From Whalleya microplaca (Eukaryota; Ascomycota; Sordariomycetes; Xylariales; Xylariaceae): DNA of 64,000 bases. The notes beneath the pieces are model-generated. The model had not been told where the DNA came from. It worked only from the letters and a program-made list of their open reading frames with translations, and searched no databases. Position numbers and translations under genes: made by a program. Positions 32,882 through 43,559 of the stretch are shown one piece after another. The stretch is taken from assembly GCA_022497155.1 (NCBI GenBank), contig MU385725.1:558001-622000 (forward strand), given 5' to 3'. How positions within the stretch are numbered: position 1 is the stretch's first letter; the number at the start of each line of letters is the position of its first letter.

Positions 32882-34901
32882 ATGGTTTCCGCATCCAAAG
32901 AGAAGAGACTCGCCAAGAAGGCTGCCGACGGCAAGGAGGGCAAGGCCGAGAAGAAGACTCTCGTATCCCGATCTAAGGCTGGATCGAAGGCCGCCTCTAA
33001 GAACGCGAGCGCTGCTGGTTCGGCCGCCGGTGACGATGAGCCTCCCAACCCCGACGACGTCCCCGCCACCGACGACTCCAAGATGGAGAAGGTCAAGCGG
33101 CTTGCCAAACAGAAGGACCAGCACGGCCTGTCCGACCGCATAACAACCGGTGTCTTGGCATCCATCCCCACGAGCAGGGACGTCAAGATCATCAGTGCCA
33201 GCTTAACCTTCCACGGCCGAGTCCTCCTCAACGAGACCGACCTCGAGTTATCTTTCGGTCGTCGTTACGGTCTGTTGGGAGAGAACGGTTGCGGAAAGAG
33301 TACCCTGCTCAAGGCCATCTCGGAGCGAGAATATCCTATTCCGGAACACGTCGACATCTACCTTCTCAATGAAGGTGCGCCGCCTTCCGACCTGGGTGCC
33401 CTCGAATGGGTACTCAAGGAAGCCGAGAAGGAGATGGATCGTCTCGACAAGCTGGCCGAACAGCTTCTAGAGGACGAGGGTCCCGACAGCCCGGTACTGA
33501 TGGACGTCTATGAGGTAAGTGGCTGCCGTAATGCCATTTTATGCCTTCTTCTGCTAACAGGATGCAACAGCATATGGACAAGATGGACCCCTCAACTTTC
33601 TCCACCCGAGCCTCCCTCATCTTAACGGGTCTCGGATTTAACAAGGAGACCATTCACAAGAAGACTAAGGATATGTCCGGTGGTTGGCGTATGCGTGTCG
33701 CCCTCGGCAAGGCATTGTTCGTCCGACCCAGTCTGTTGCTCCTCGACGATCCGACTGCCCATTTGGATCTTGAGGCCTGCGTGTGGCTAGAAGAATACCT
33801 GAAGAAGTGGGAACGCACACTCGTCTTGGTCTCTCACTCCCAGGATTTCTTGAACGGCGTCTGCACCAACATGATCGATATGCGAAAGCAGCAGCTCCTG
33901 TACTACGGTGGTAACTTCGACTCCTACGTCAAGACCCGCAAGGAGCAGGAGACAAACCAGATGACTGCCTACAAGAAGCAGCAGGAAGAGATCAAGCACA
34001 TCAAGGAGTTCATCGCCAGCGCCGGTACCTACGCTAACTTGGTGCGACAAGCCAAGTCCCGACAGAAGATCCTCGACAAGATGATTGCTGATGGTCTGAT
34101 CGAGGAAGTCAAGGAGGAGAGGGAGTTCAAGTTCAGATTCACCGACGTTGACAAGCTGCCCCCGCCCGTCTTGTCTTTCGACGATGTCACCTTCTCGTAC
34201 TCTGGTGAGGCCAAGGATGATCTGTACCGCAACATAGATCTCGGTTTCGACATGGACTCGCGAACAGCCCTTGTGGGACCCAACGGTGTTGGAAAGAGTA
34301 CCCTGCTACGCCTGATGACAGGCAAGCTCTCGCCCACCTCTGGCTCTGTCCGTCGCCACACTCATCTGAAGCTTGGTCTTTATTCGCAGCACAGTGCTGA
34401 GCAGCTTGACCTAACCAAGAGCGCCCTGGACTTCGTCCGTGACCGATATCGGGAGAAGTCGCAAGACTACCAATTCTGGAGACAAGCCCTCGGCCGATAT
34501 GGCGTTTCTGGCGCCACCCAAACCGCGCTCATGGGCACCCTGTCCGAAGGCCAGAAGAGCCGTATCGTCTTCGCCCTGCTCGCTATTGACTCACCTAACA
34601 TGCTTCTGCTCGACGAGCCGACCAACGGTCTAGATATCCCGAGTATCGACGCCCTGGCCGACGCTATCGACCACTACAGTGGTGGTGTCATCGTGGTCTC
34701 TCACGACTTCAGGTAAGAGCTCTTTATTTCTGACTATATACCCCAACGAAGAAAATACTAATTATGTACACCAGATTGCTCGACAAGATCGCCAAGCAGA
34801 TTCTTGTATGCGAGAACAAGACTATCAAACCGTGGAACGACTCGATAGGAGCCTACAAGAACTACCTGCGGAAGAAGATGATTTCGGCCGGCGCCGTCTA
34901 A
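32882..34901 (+). CDS. ARB1: ABCF ATPase ARB1 (ribosome biogenesis)
   Basis: Three exons (32882-33514, 33571-34712, 34775-34901) encode 633 residues with twin ABC cassettes and no membrane domain, the layout of ABCF2/Arb1. In yeast Arb1 is an essential ATPase acting on 40S and 60S subunit maturation between nucleus and cytosol. NBD1 shows Walker [10 protein letters not shown] (about 133-141), signature MSGGWRMRV (about 245) and Walker [16 protein letters not shown]2 shows GPNGVGKST (about 447-455), LSEGQKSR and [12 protein letters not shown]. The linker [20 protein letters not shown] is typical of the family. The N-terminal 80 residues are Lys/Ala-rich. The Walker B of NBD1 has Asp where most ABC ATPases have the catalytic Glu. 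Introns are 56 and 62 bp; the first has a ctaac branch site. Length matches the family. Confidence 0.95.
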
Positions 34902-35271
34902 ACGCACCCCTTTCGTCCTTTCTCTCTCGTCAGCGCGATGCCGAGGACACGGCTTTTTGTCTCTGTGCGTGTCCATCCGCTCTTGGGTTTTCCTGGGGAA
35001 AACAATGAGACATGTCGTATCCGCCATCTGGATCGGGAGACGAAGATACGGGGATAGAGGTAGGTTAGGTTACAGGGGCATGAATGCATACGCCAACCCG
35101 GGGAAAGGGGGTCGCGGCTCAGAAACGTGAATAGATTGGGCAGCAAAAAATGGGCAAAGCATAGAGTCGCATCCCTAGACCTGGGAATTTGGGACTTCGG
35201 AAGCCCAACGTTACCGGTACGCGTTTACGTTACGGGGTATGGGTATGATGGGGCTGCACGAGCGAGGTGAC

Positions 35272-35299
35272 CGGACGGACGGACGGACGGACGGACGGG
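35272..35299 (+). repeat. (CGGA)n tetranucleotide array
   Basis: About seven tandem CGGA units, 370 bp after the ARB1 stop codon. Confidence 0.85.
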
Positions 35300-35350
35300 A
35301 CTGACTGCGATAAAAACTCGCCGCTGGCTGGGCGTGGGTTTTGAGCTAGC

Positions 35351-35388
35351 TGTCTGTCTGTCGGTCGGTCGGTCGGTCGGTCGGTTGG
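35351..35388 (+). repeat. (TGTC)n to (GGTC)n tetranucleotide array
   Basis: Tandem TGTC units change into TCGG units over 38 bp, 50 bp downstream of the CGGA array. This suggests point mutation inside an expanding tetranucleotide tract. Confidence 0.8.
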
Positions 35389-36746
35389 CTCTGGGATAGA
35401 TAGATAGACTTGATGAATTTAGTTTCTGCTGGTATCTGCTTAGATCTTGGACTTGTGTGTGTGGATTGTGTGTGTGATGCGGTGGTTTGTGCGTTGAGTG
35501 AGTGCTATGCGTGATGGTGTTGTAAGACGATTCTTCGTCTTCGTGATCATTCTAGTTAGTATTAATACGTCTAACAAAATGCAGGCATCGCCTATCTCTA
35601 TGTACATGAGGTCATACTGTTATGATCACCTCGATGTTTCCCTCGACCTTCTTTCAGAACAGCCTTGACCTTCTGCTCCCCTGAAGCTCTATCTGGTAGA
35701 GAAGCAATCTATCATGGACATCTCACATATACATACATGTATGCATCGAGTTAGCCCTCCCGGTCCTATCTCTACATAGCATAGCCTAGGTCAGAGACCT
35801 CTCTACTCATCCCGAAGATCTGTCTACCCCCTATTGAGATGCTGTTTCTGTATGCCTATCCATACATTATACAGACCTAGGGTTGAATACTCCCTCTCTG
35901 CATTCCTACTTACCTGCTTACCTACTACAAATCTGCAGCAATGAGTCGGCAAGTAACATGTATAGGCACGCAGGTAGCTCAGCTCTCGACTATGGAAGTT
36001 GGAGGATAGGGGGAGGGCAGGCCTTCAAGATGATAGATACTATCACATCGGATCTTATCTACCTTTGAGACACGTATAAATGAACAGCTTCGTCTCATCT
36101 CATCTCTCACCACTAGTCCGTAGAAGACTGTTGCAAGTTTTAACAACCAATAAAATAGTTTCGATGACTCTGGTTTATGTATTTTTCTCCGCCCTTAACT
36201 CCTACCCCTATCACTACTCATGCTTTCCTTCACTTCACCTTGTTCAAGATACGTATGGTATCGATCAGCTAACCAACCAGGTAGGCAGTTATCCCGTCTG
36301 TTTGCTAGCTGAGGACGTCTTCCGTCTCCTTCCTTATTTCATCCCTTTCTTGCATCCATCATCTCCCACTACCCCCTCATCTTCATCTTTCTTCACCCTC
36401 CCCACAATCCCCAATGTACTGCAGTGCGAATGCGAAGTTCTGTGAAGTGATCTTAAACGATGTATAAACCAGCTAGCTAGCTAGCTAGCCATCTATCTAG
36501 CCAGTCGCCTATCTAGCAAGTCCATCACGTAACCAGTCCCATCATCTTCATCTTCATAGAACAGCTGGACCGATGGATGGACAGATCACCTACTACCAAT
36601 TACACACAACAAACAACAACATCAACAATAAAAAAAAAACGCCATGCAAAGAATTTTGTTAAGCCTCTTTTTGTACAAAGTACAGCCGCAGTCGCCCTGA
36701 CCACAACCGCAGCAGTATCAGCAGCAGTATCAGTAAAACTCCTCCT

Positions 36747-36748
<2 letters not shown>

Positions 36749-36776
<28 letters not shown>
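36749..36776 (+). repeat. (CT)14 microsatellite
   Basis: An uninterrupted run of CT dinucleotides in the ARB1-INO80 interval. Confidence 0.9.
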
Positions 36777-36781
<5 letters not shown>

Positions 36782-37117
36782 CTGCTTTTCTGCCTGTCTT
36801 TCTGCCTGTCTCTCACTCCGGACGAACTCCCTTCTTCCCTTCCTTGCTTGCATGTTTGCTTCAGTATCTTGCCACCCCCTAACACCCCCTCTGCCCCCTC
36901 CCCCGTGTCTCTTATCTCGGGGAGAAGGAAAATTTTGGTACTAGAAAAATCTAAAAATGAACTTGGGATAAAATCAGACACCGGTGCAACCGCCACTGCA
37001 ATAACCCCTTTCTTGCTTGGCTTGTTCTTGCTCTTGCTTTTGCTTTGCTCTGTTGTGTATAGAGTATGGAGGTATAGAATACGGAGGTATGGAGGTATGG
37101 AGGTATAAAGAGACAGC

Positions 37118-40100
37118 TCATATATCCATCTCGCCGTCCGCGATAGCGAGCCGCTGCTTCGTCGTCTTGGCCTTCTTGCTCCCGCCGCCGCGCCGCTTCT
37201 TCGCCGCCGGTCCGCCCTTATTCGGGTCCGGCTCGACGGGCGTCGCGGTGCCGGAGGGTTTGTTGTTGTTGCCGTCGTCGAAATGGCCCTCTCCTGTAAC
37301 AACACTGTTAGCACATATACTTGAAAACAAATAAAACAAAATTTGTAGTAGAAATCAGAACTCACCCTCGTGGTACATCTCATCCAAACTAACCGCCTCC
37401 CGCTTCCTCTTACTCCCACCTCCGCCTCCGCGCTTCTTGGTCGCCTTGTCGAGCTCGCCGCTCTCGAGCAGCTCCTTCTCGCGCAGCTCGATGAGCTCGG
37501 CCTGCTCGTCGTCCGCGAGCCACATGGCGATGTCGCGGTTGCGGTTCTCGGGCGGCCTTCTGCCGCTAAAGTCGACGCCCCGCGCGCCGCCGCCCTGGAT
37601 CACCACGCGCTGCACCTCCTCCTTCTGCATGGCGCGCTTGCGGATCCGCTCCTCGATCGTCCCGCGCGTGATCAGCCGGTACACCGTCACCTGCTTCGTC
37701 TGGCCCAGCCGGTGGGCGCGGTCCATGGCCTGCGAGTCGATGGTGGGGTTCCAATCGCTGTCGTAGAAGATCACCGTGTCGGCCGACGTCAGGTTGATGC
37801 CGAGACCGCCGGCGCGCGTCGACAGCAGGAAGACGAAGATCTCGGGTCGCGTCTGGAAGTCGTGGACCGTGTCTCGGCGGTCCTCCAGCTTCGTGGATCC
37901 GTCCAGCCGGCAGTACTTGTAGTTACGGTAGGTGAGGTACTCCTCCATCAGATCGATCATTCTCGTCATCTGGAAGTACAGCAGCACGCGGTGGCCTTCC
38001 TCCTTCAGCTTGAACAGCAGCTGGTCGAGTTTGGCCAGCTTTCCGCTGTCGGTCACGAAGCGACGCATGCTTGGGACGGTGATGTTGGTGAATCTCCGCT
38101 TCTCGTTGTCCGGCTGGGGAAGCAACGCAGGCGGCGGGTACCGCTCTATAGGGATCTTCTGCGCGACCAAGGTCTGTTCATCAACTGCCTTAGGGCCATA
38201 CAGTGCTTTCCGCAGTGGCCCATTGAACAATGTGTCTTCACGCTCAGCGATTGGTGTGCGAGTACCAGTGCAGGAAACGTCAATAGGAGGTGCCGAGGCG
38301 CCAGGTAACGCTGCTTGCTCAAGTCGGCTCATGCCCGAGTCCTGCCACGACGATCTAGAGATATTCATCAGGTTACCAAGAATGCCCTCGCTCGTGATGT
38401 CGGCCAGAGGTTTGCGGTCCGACCGTGCCTTGATTTGGAATAACGCATGAGCTGGCGTGTAGTTCTCTTCGCCTGGCTCATCATAGACCACGTTCATATG
38501 GGCGAGTCGATCATGCTTCTTAACCAGATCAGTAACCCGCGATAACGCATCCTGGTGACTAGCCTTGTAGACTTCATCGGGGCTCGTGTCAGCGAAGCGG
38601 AGGAAGGAGAAGGCGTCGTTTCCAGACGTGCTTTCGCGCACGTTCTCCGGGGCGTAGATGTTCATGAGGTGGTTCAGGTATTTATTCCTGAAGCCAGCCC
38701 GGTCATTCCGCTTCCCGGCTTTCTGTAATCGGCCATCCTCAGCCCATACGAGACGTGGCAAGCCGTACTCGATGAGATTTCGGGTCGAGTAACCAACGGG
38801 AACGTTATTCCCCTCGCGGACGAACGAGGCGGTTTCTGCAAAGTAGCCGGAGAAGAACGGGCTCGTCGTATCGGCGCGCTCGAACAGATCGGGGTGGTTG
38901 CACACCTTTCGGAACTGCATCACGAGGTTCATCAACGTGCCGGAATCCTGATCATCCCCGAGAGTAACCTTTTCGATCAGATCCATAATGCTGATCTGGT
39001 TCCTCAGATTTCGGTAGTAGGCCCGTTGTCTGTACGTGAGTTCACAGAAGACGTCGAGCTCGATCTTGTCACCAAGCTCCTTCTGCACATGCTTCTTCAC
39101 ACGGCGCAGCATGAACGGCTTGAGGATCAAGTGTAGCCGCCTAAGCTGGTCCTCGTTCAGGGTCGTGTTACTCTGTGCATGCGACTCGATGTCCTTGGAG
39201 AACCATTCGCTGAATTCGTCGTGAGAGTCGAACAGCGAAGGCATGATGAAATGCAGCAGAGCCCATAGCTCTTGCATGTTATTCTGGATAGGAGTACCAG
39301 TAAGGAGAAGTCGATTACGGCAGTGGAAGCCCAACAGACACTTCCAACGCGAACTCTGGGAGCTCTTGATAGCTTGCGCCTCATCCAGGATCATGTACTG
39401 CCATCGCATCTTCTGGAAGTATGCTACATCGGAGACGACTAGTTGATATGATGTGACCAGGACGTGGAACGGCGCATCTTTCCGGTAGGTGTTGTGCTTG
39501 CGGTCCCAGAACTTACGCAGCACCTTTCGATCACCGGCAGTACCCCAGTACGGAAGAACCTTGAACTCGGGGACGAACCTGGCAATTTCCTGCTGCCAGT
39601 TGTGTAGGGTCGAAGCGGGCGCTACCACCAGGTACGGGCCCCAGATGTCGTGTACTTCGGCCAGGTAGGCCATGACAGATATAGACTGGACCGTCTTGCC
39701 GAGACCCATTTCGTCTGCCAAAATACCGTTGATACCTTGTTCGTAAAGGTTTGCCAGCCAGTTGAGACCCTTCAGCTGGTACTCCTTGAGCTGACAGTTC
39801 AGCAAATTCGGCTGCTCGACCGTCACGTCGCCCAGGCCCGTCGGGTTCTGGAAGTTCATCTCGCCGTCTTCGTCCATGTCGTCGTCGGTCTTGTTGAAGG
39901 CCCGCGCCTTCTGCTGGGCTTCCGCGATGGCATTCTGAGCATTTGCCATCGCAGCCGCCTTCAAGGTTTCCTCGTCTTCGGCATCGAAATCCAACGAGTT
40001 GAAGTCCGTCACCTTGGCACCCACGGCACCAGACGGCTCGGTGACGTTGACGTGGTTGGACTTGGCCACGGCGTTGGGATCGACGGCGACATCCGGGTTG

Positions 40101-43100
40101 TCGGTGCTGCGTTCCACCTCGTCCGTCTTGATCTTCTTGCCGATGAAGTGAGAGTACAACTCGGTCTGAGAGATTAGGAAGTTGAGCTTCCGCTTTTGAC
40201 GAGCCGCCTCACGGTCGGCTTCCTCCTTGCGAGCATTCTCAAGCTCCTGTCTCTCGGCTGCTTTGCGTAGATCACGCTCTTCACGTTCGTTCCGTTTCCA
40301 GAAACCCATCATGTCGCGCATGCAACGCTTCGCACGGGCCTGAAGGTCTTTCGTACCCTTGTTGGTACGGAGCTGCCAGCGCTTGGCCTCCTTGGAAGCC
40401 AGTATAGCAGTCTTCTTCAGGTTCGATGCCTTCGTGGCGTACGAATCGCTCGCTAGCTTGAAAGCCTTAGGCACATCTTTGCGAGCGAGATCGCGCCAGA
40501 TCTGATCGTAGATTTGGTTGTAGCCCTTAGACTGGAACTTCAATTCGAGAGGATTGACGGGCGGTTCTTCTACCGACTTCTCACTCTCCTTCGGTTCTCT
40601 AGCAGAGTCCTTGGCCTCCAAGTCCTTCTCCTTGGACTCCTTCGAGGAACCCTTGCTCAGTTTGATTCGGATTTTGTTGCTCTCTTCCTTCGAAGGCAAC
40701 TCCTCGCCCGCATCCAAGGCGGCCTGTGCGGCCAACGCCGAGTCCTTCTCCGCCTGCTTTTGTTCCTTAGACTTCTTGGGACGAGTGCCGGTACGTTTGC
40801 TCTTGCTCTTCGAGCCATTTTCCAAGTCAGTAGCCTGGAACGTCGACATGGTACCGCCTTCCAAGTTAAGTTCGAACGGTGCCAGGTTACGTGCCGGGCC
40901 CTTGATACCCTTTTGTAGGATGAGTTTGGTCTGTTGGGCCTTCTTGTTGGCCCGTTCTGCCTCTCGCAAGTGCTTCTGGCGTTCGGCTTCGTCTTCAGCG
41001 GCAAGTGCCTTGGCCAACGCGGCTTCCTTCTGCTCGATGGTGACTTGCATGGATTTCTCCCGGCGTCGTTTCCGCTGCATATCCTTCTTGCGTTCCTTCT
41101 CGGCAAAGAGCTCGCGCTCCCGCACTTCTTCCAACGCTTCGGCGTAGTGCAACGTGTCGTATCGAGTTTTACCGTAGGAGGCGTGGTCGCCAAGCTTCTT
41201 GGTCAGACTGCTTACCAGATCGCCCCGTCGGGCAACGTGGTCGCGGTACTCGGCCTCTTGCAGGTCCAGCTTGCGCTTTTTCAGACGGCCGTGAAAAAAG
41301 ACCTCCTCGGCTTCCAACTCCGACAGGTCAACGTCGTCCATCTGGGCATCAAGTTGATCGAGGAGATTCTGGATCTTCTTTTCCTTGTCAGCCGACAACG
41401 CCTTCGGCTTGGGCTGGCCGTTAGCCTGTCGCTTTGGGGCTCTGGAGGGCGTGTCTTTGGCATGATTGGCAGAGGACCGTCTCGACTCTTTTCGCGAGCC
41501 GCTCTCCGAGTCTTTGAGGTGTGATTCCCGGCCCTTGCTCTTGCGGGCTGGCTTTTCCTTGACTTCCATGATGGGAGCCTTGGGCTTGGGCAGCGGCTCG
41601 GCGCTGGAGAGGATGTTGGAGAAAGACATTAATTCGGCGGCACGGCTGGGGGTCTGTGAGGGTAATTGAGGGTTAGCGACATTCATCAACACGTGATAAG
41701 ATTGTGATGAGGTTAATTAGATTATGTTTGCTTGGTACCAAGCTTGGAAAGAAACATGTAGGGGCTAATTGACGTACACTGGAGGAAGCCGTTGGTGGCT
41801 CTGGGTTCAATATGGAAGGCAGAGACGGCGCGGGTGTGGAAGAGGTGTGGCGATTCGCAGATGAACGGCTGTCCGATGTAGCGCGTTGACGCGAGGGAGA
41901 GTCCAAATTAAGGGCCTTGTTGGAAGGGCTAGTCGATCCGGTGCCGTTTTTATTAGGGTGAGAGTGCGAATGTGAACGCGGACTTCGCGGAGGAAATTTT
42001 GCATTTATAGGCGAAGGCGAGCCGTATCCATTATAGTATTGATTGGCTTCGGATTTGGTTGGGGCGTAGTCATACGGATCAGGGCGCGACTGGAAGACAC
42101 CGGAGTTAGCTTAAAAAGTGATGTTTGTTCCCAGCGTGCAGGATGTGGTCAATGTGGTCAATGTGGTAATAAATGTGGTAATCAAAAGAAGGATGAGGAT
42201 GGTCAGTCCAACTACGCTGTCATAGGTGGATGAGAGAACACCGATTCGATTCTGACAGAAGGATGGATGCACTACGCGATGAGGCAGATGTGAGGCAGGC
42301 GTGATATGATATGATGTGAGAATGGAATGAAGGTATGGAGGTTATGAAGGAGCGATGGCGACCACAACAGGATTAGGATTTAAGGAATAATCGGTAGGTG
42401 GTCAGTAGGGTAATGTAGTGTAGAGTAGAGCAGAGTGGTGAGTAGTGTTAATGTAGTGTAGTGTAGTTTATTACTTATTTAGTTGTGCTTATCATATTAT
42501 CTGGTTGGACATGCAAGTGTTTCAAAGCTTACTTACCTGCTTGGACCACGTATCGGAGACCCTTCGCTCCTTGGTAGGGTCGTAAAAGCTCCCCGACGCC
42601 TTTTCGCGGGCGGGCTGGTGATGATAATCCGGCGGCGAGAGGTGGCCGGAGGTTTTCGGAGGCTGTAGGGGCGATGCACTCGCACCATTTGTTGCAGAGG
42701 ACATGGCGGACGGCGACGCCATGATTGAGCTCAGGGCGCCCGGCGGAGGAGCCAGAGGCGGCAGGGAAGAAGACGGGGCCCCTGACAGCAAGGCTGATGA
42801 GGGTGGTGATGATTGCGACGCGTGATGATGGTGATGGTTGTAGGGGTGGGCGATGACAGAAAGCGGCGGTCGCGTCGCGGTCGGTGATAGTGAGGTGTGG
42901 TTTTGGTGTTGGTGATGGTTTTTGTTTGGTGACGGGGAGGAGTGAAATTGGTGGTTGTGGATGATTGTGGTGGTGGTGGTGGTGGTGGGCTGACGAAAAT
43001 CTACCGATTGCGTCGAGGAATTATTATTGTTGGTGGTAGTAGTAGGAGTAGTGGTAGATGTGAGGGTCGGAGATGTCAGGCTGGGTTTGCTGCTGCTGCT

Positions 43101-43165
43101 AATGCTGCTATCGCTGCTTTTGCCGATGCCTGCGCCTGTGACTACATTTGCGCCTGTGCCACTAT

Positions 43166-43200
<35 letters not shown>

Positions 43201-43559
43201 CCATTATTACGGGCGTTGGCGTTGGCACTGGTATTATTAGTTGTTGTATTGGTGTTATTAGCAGCTTCGGGACTATTAGCATGAGCATTGGCATTGGCGT
43301 TAACGCTGGAGCTTTGGTTGGAGATGGAGCTGGAACTGGAACGTGGTGGTCCCAGCGTATCCGAAATATGCGTATGCGTAAGGTTAGTCCTAGTCCCAGT
43401 CCCAGTCACAGTCCCAGTCCCCGTCCTGTCCATGGATGCTGTTGGCGGCGGAGGTGGTGATTGTAATCCCGACTGCGATGATCTTGTCCTGCCGTCATCC
43501 CAACTCTCTCCTTCTGAACCGCCTTGGAGCACTGTCGCCCGGAAATTGTTTGCGTCCAT
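37118..43559 (-). CDS. INO80: INO80 chromatin-remodelling ATPase
   Basis: Four exons on the minus strand (43559-42537, 42089-41778, 41653-37366, 37293-37118) splice in frame to about 1932 residues. This is the catalytic subunit of the nuclear INO80 complex, which slides nucleosomes and handles H2A.Z in transcription, replication and repair. Residues 1-340 are low-complexity Ser/Thr/Asn/His-rich. The middle carries the charged DBINO region. The Snf2 ATPase follows: Walker A DEMGLGKT near 1091-1098, DEAQ near 1200, a long INO80-type insertion, then the helicase C-terminal domain with [11 protein letters not shown] and [16 protein letters not shown] near 1720-1760. The C-terminal exon is a basic tail ([17 protein letters not shown]) ending ADGEMDI. 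Introns are 447, 124 and 72 bp; the first contains short tandem repeats (atgtggtca). Boundaries rest on GT-AG sites and phase. Size and domain order match filamentous-fungal INO80. Confidence 0.95.
42968..42987 (+). repeat. (GGT)n trinucleotide run inside INO80 exon 1
   Basis: A GGT run on the plus strand encodes a Thr run in the disordered N-terminus of INO80 (minus strand). Length variation would be tolerated in frame. Confidence 0.75.
43168..43200 (+). repeat. (GCT)n trinucleotide run inside INO80 exon 1
   Basis: About eleven GCT units on the plus strand, read on the minus strand as AGC, encode a polyserine tract flanked by Asn/Ser repeats in the INO80 N-terminal region. Confidence 0.85.

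Larger units (their letters stand above)
34902..37117. other. Convergent intergenic region rich in microsatellites
   Basis: This lies between the 3' ends of ARB1 (+) and INO80 (-). It contains (GGAC)n, (TCGG)n, (AGCT)n at 36471-36489, (CT)n and an A-run near 36628, but no supportable gene. Several Ser/Leu-rich frames here come from the simple repeats. Confidence 0.5.

Noticed and set aside
37370..38308. 312-codon plus-strand frame opposite the INO80 helicase domain
   Set aside because: It is antisense to a clearly conserved domain; GC-rich codon bias of the real gene keeps this frame open.
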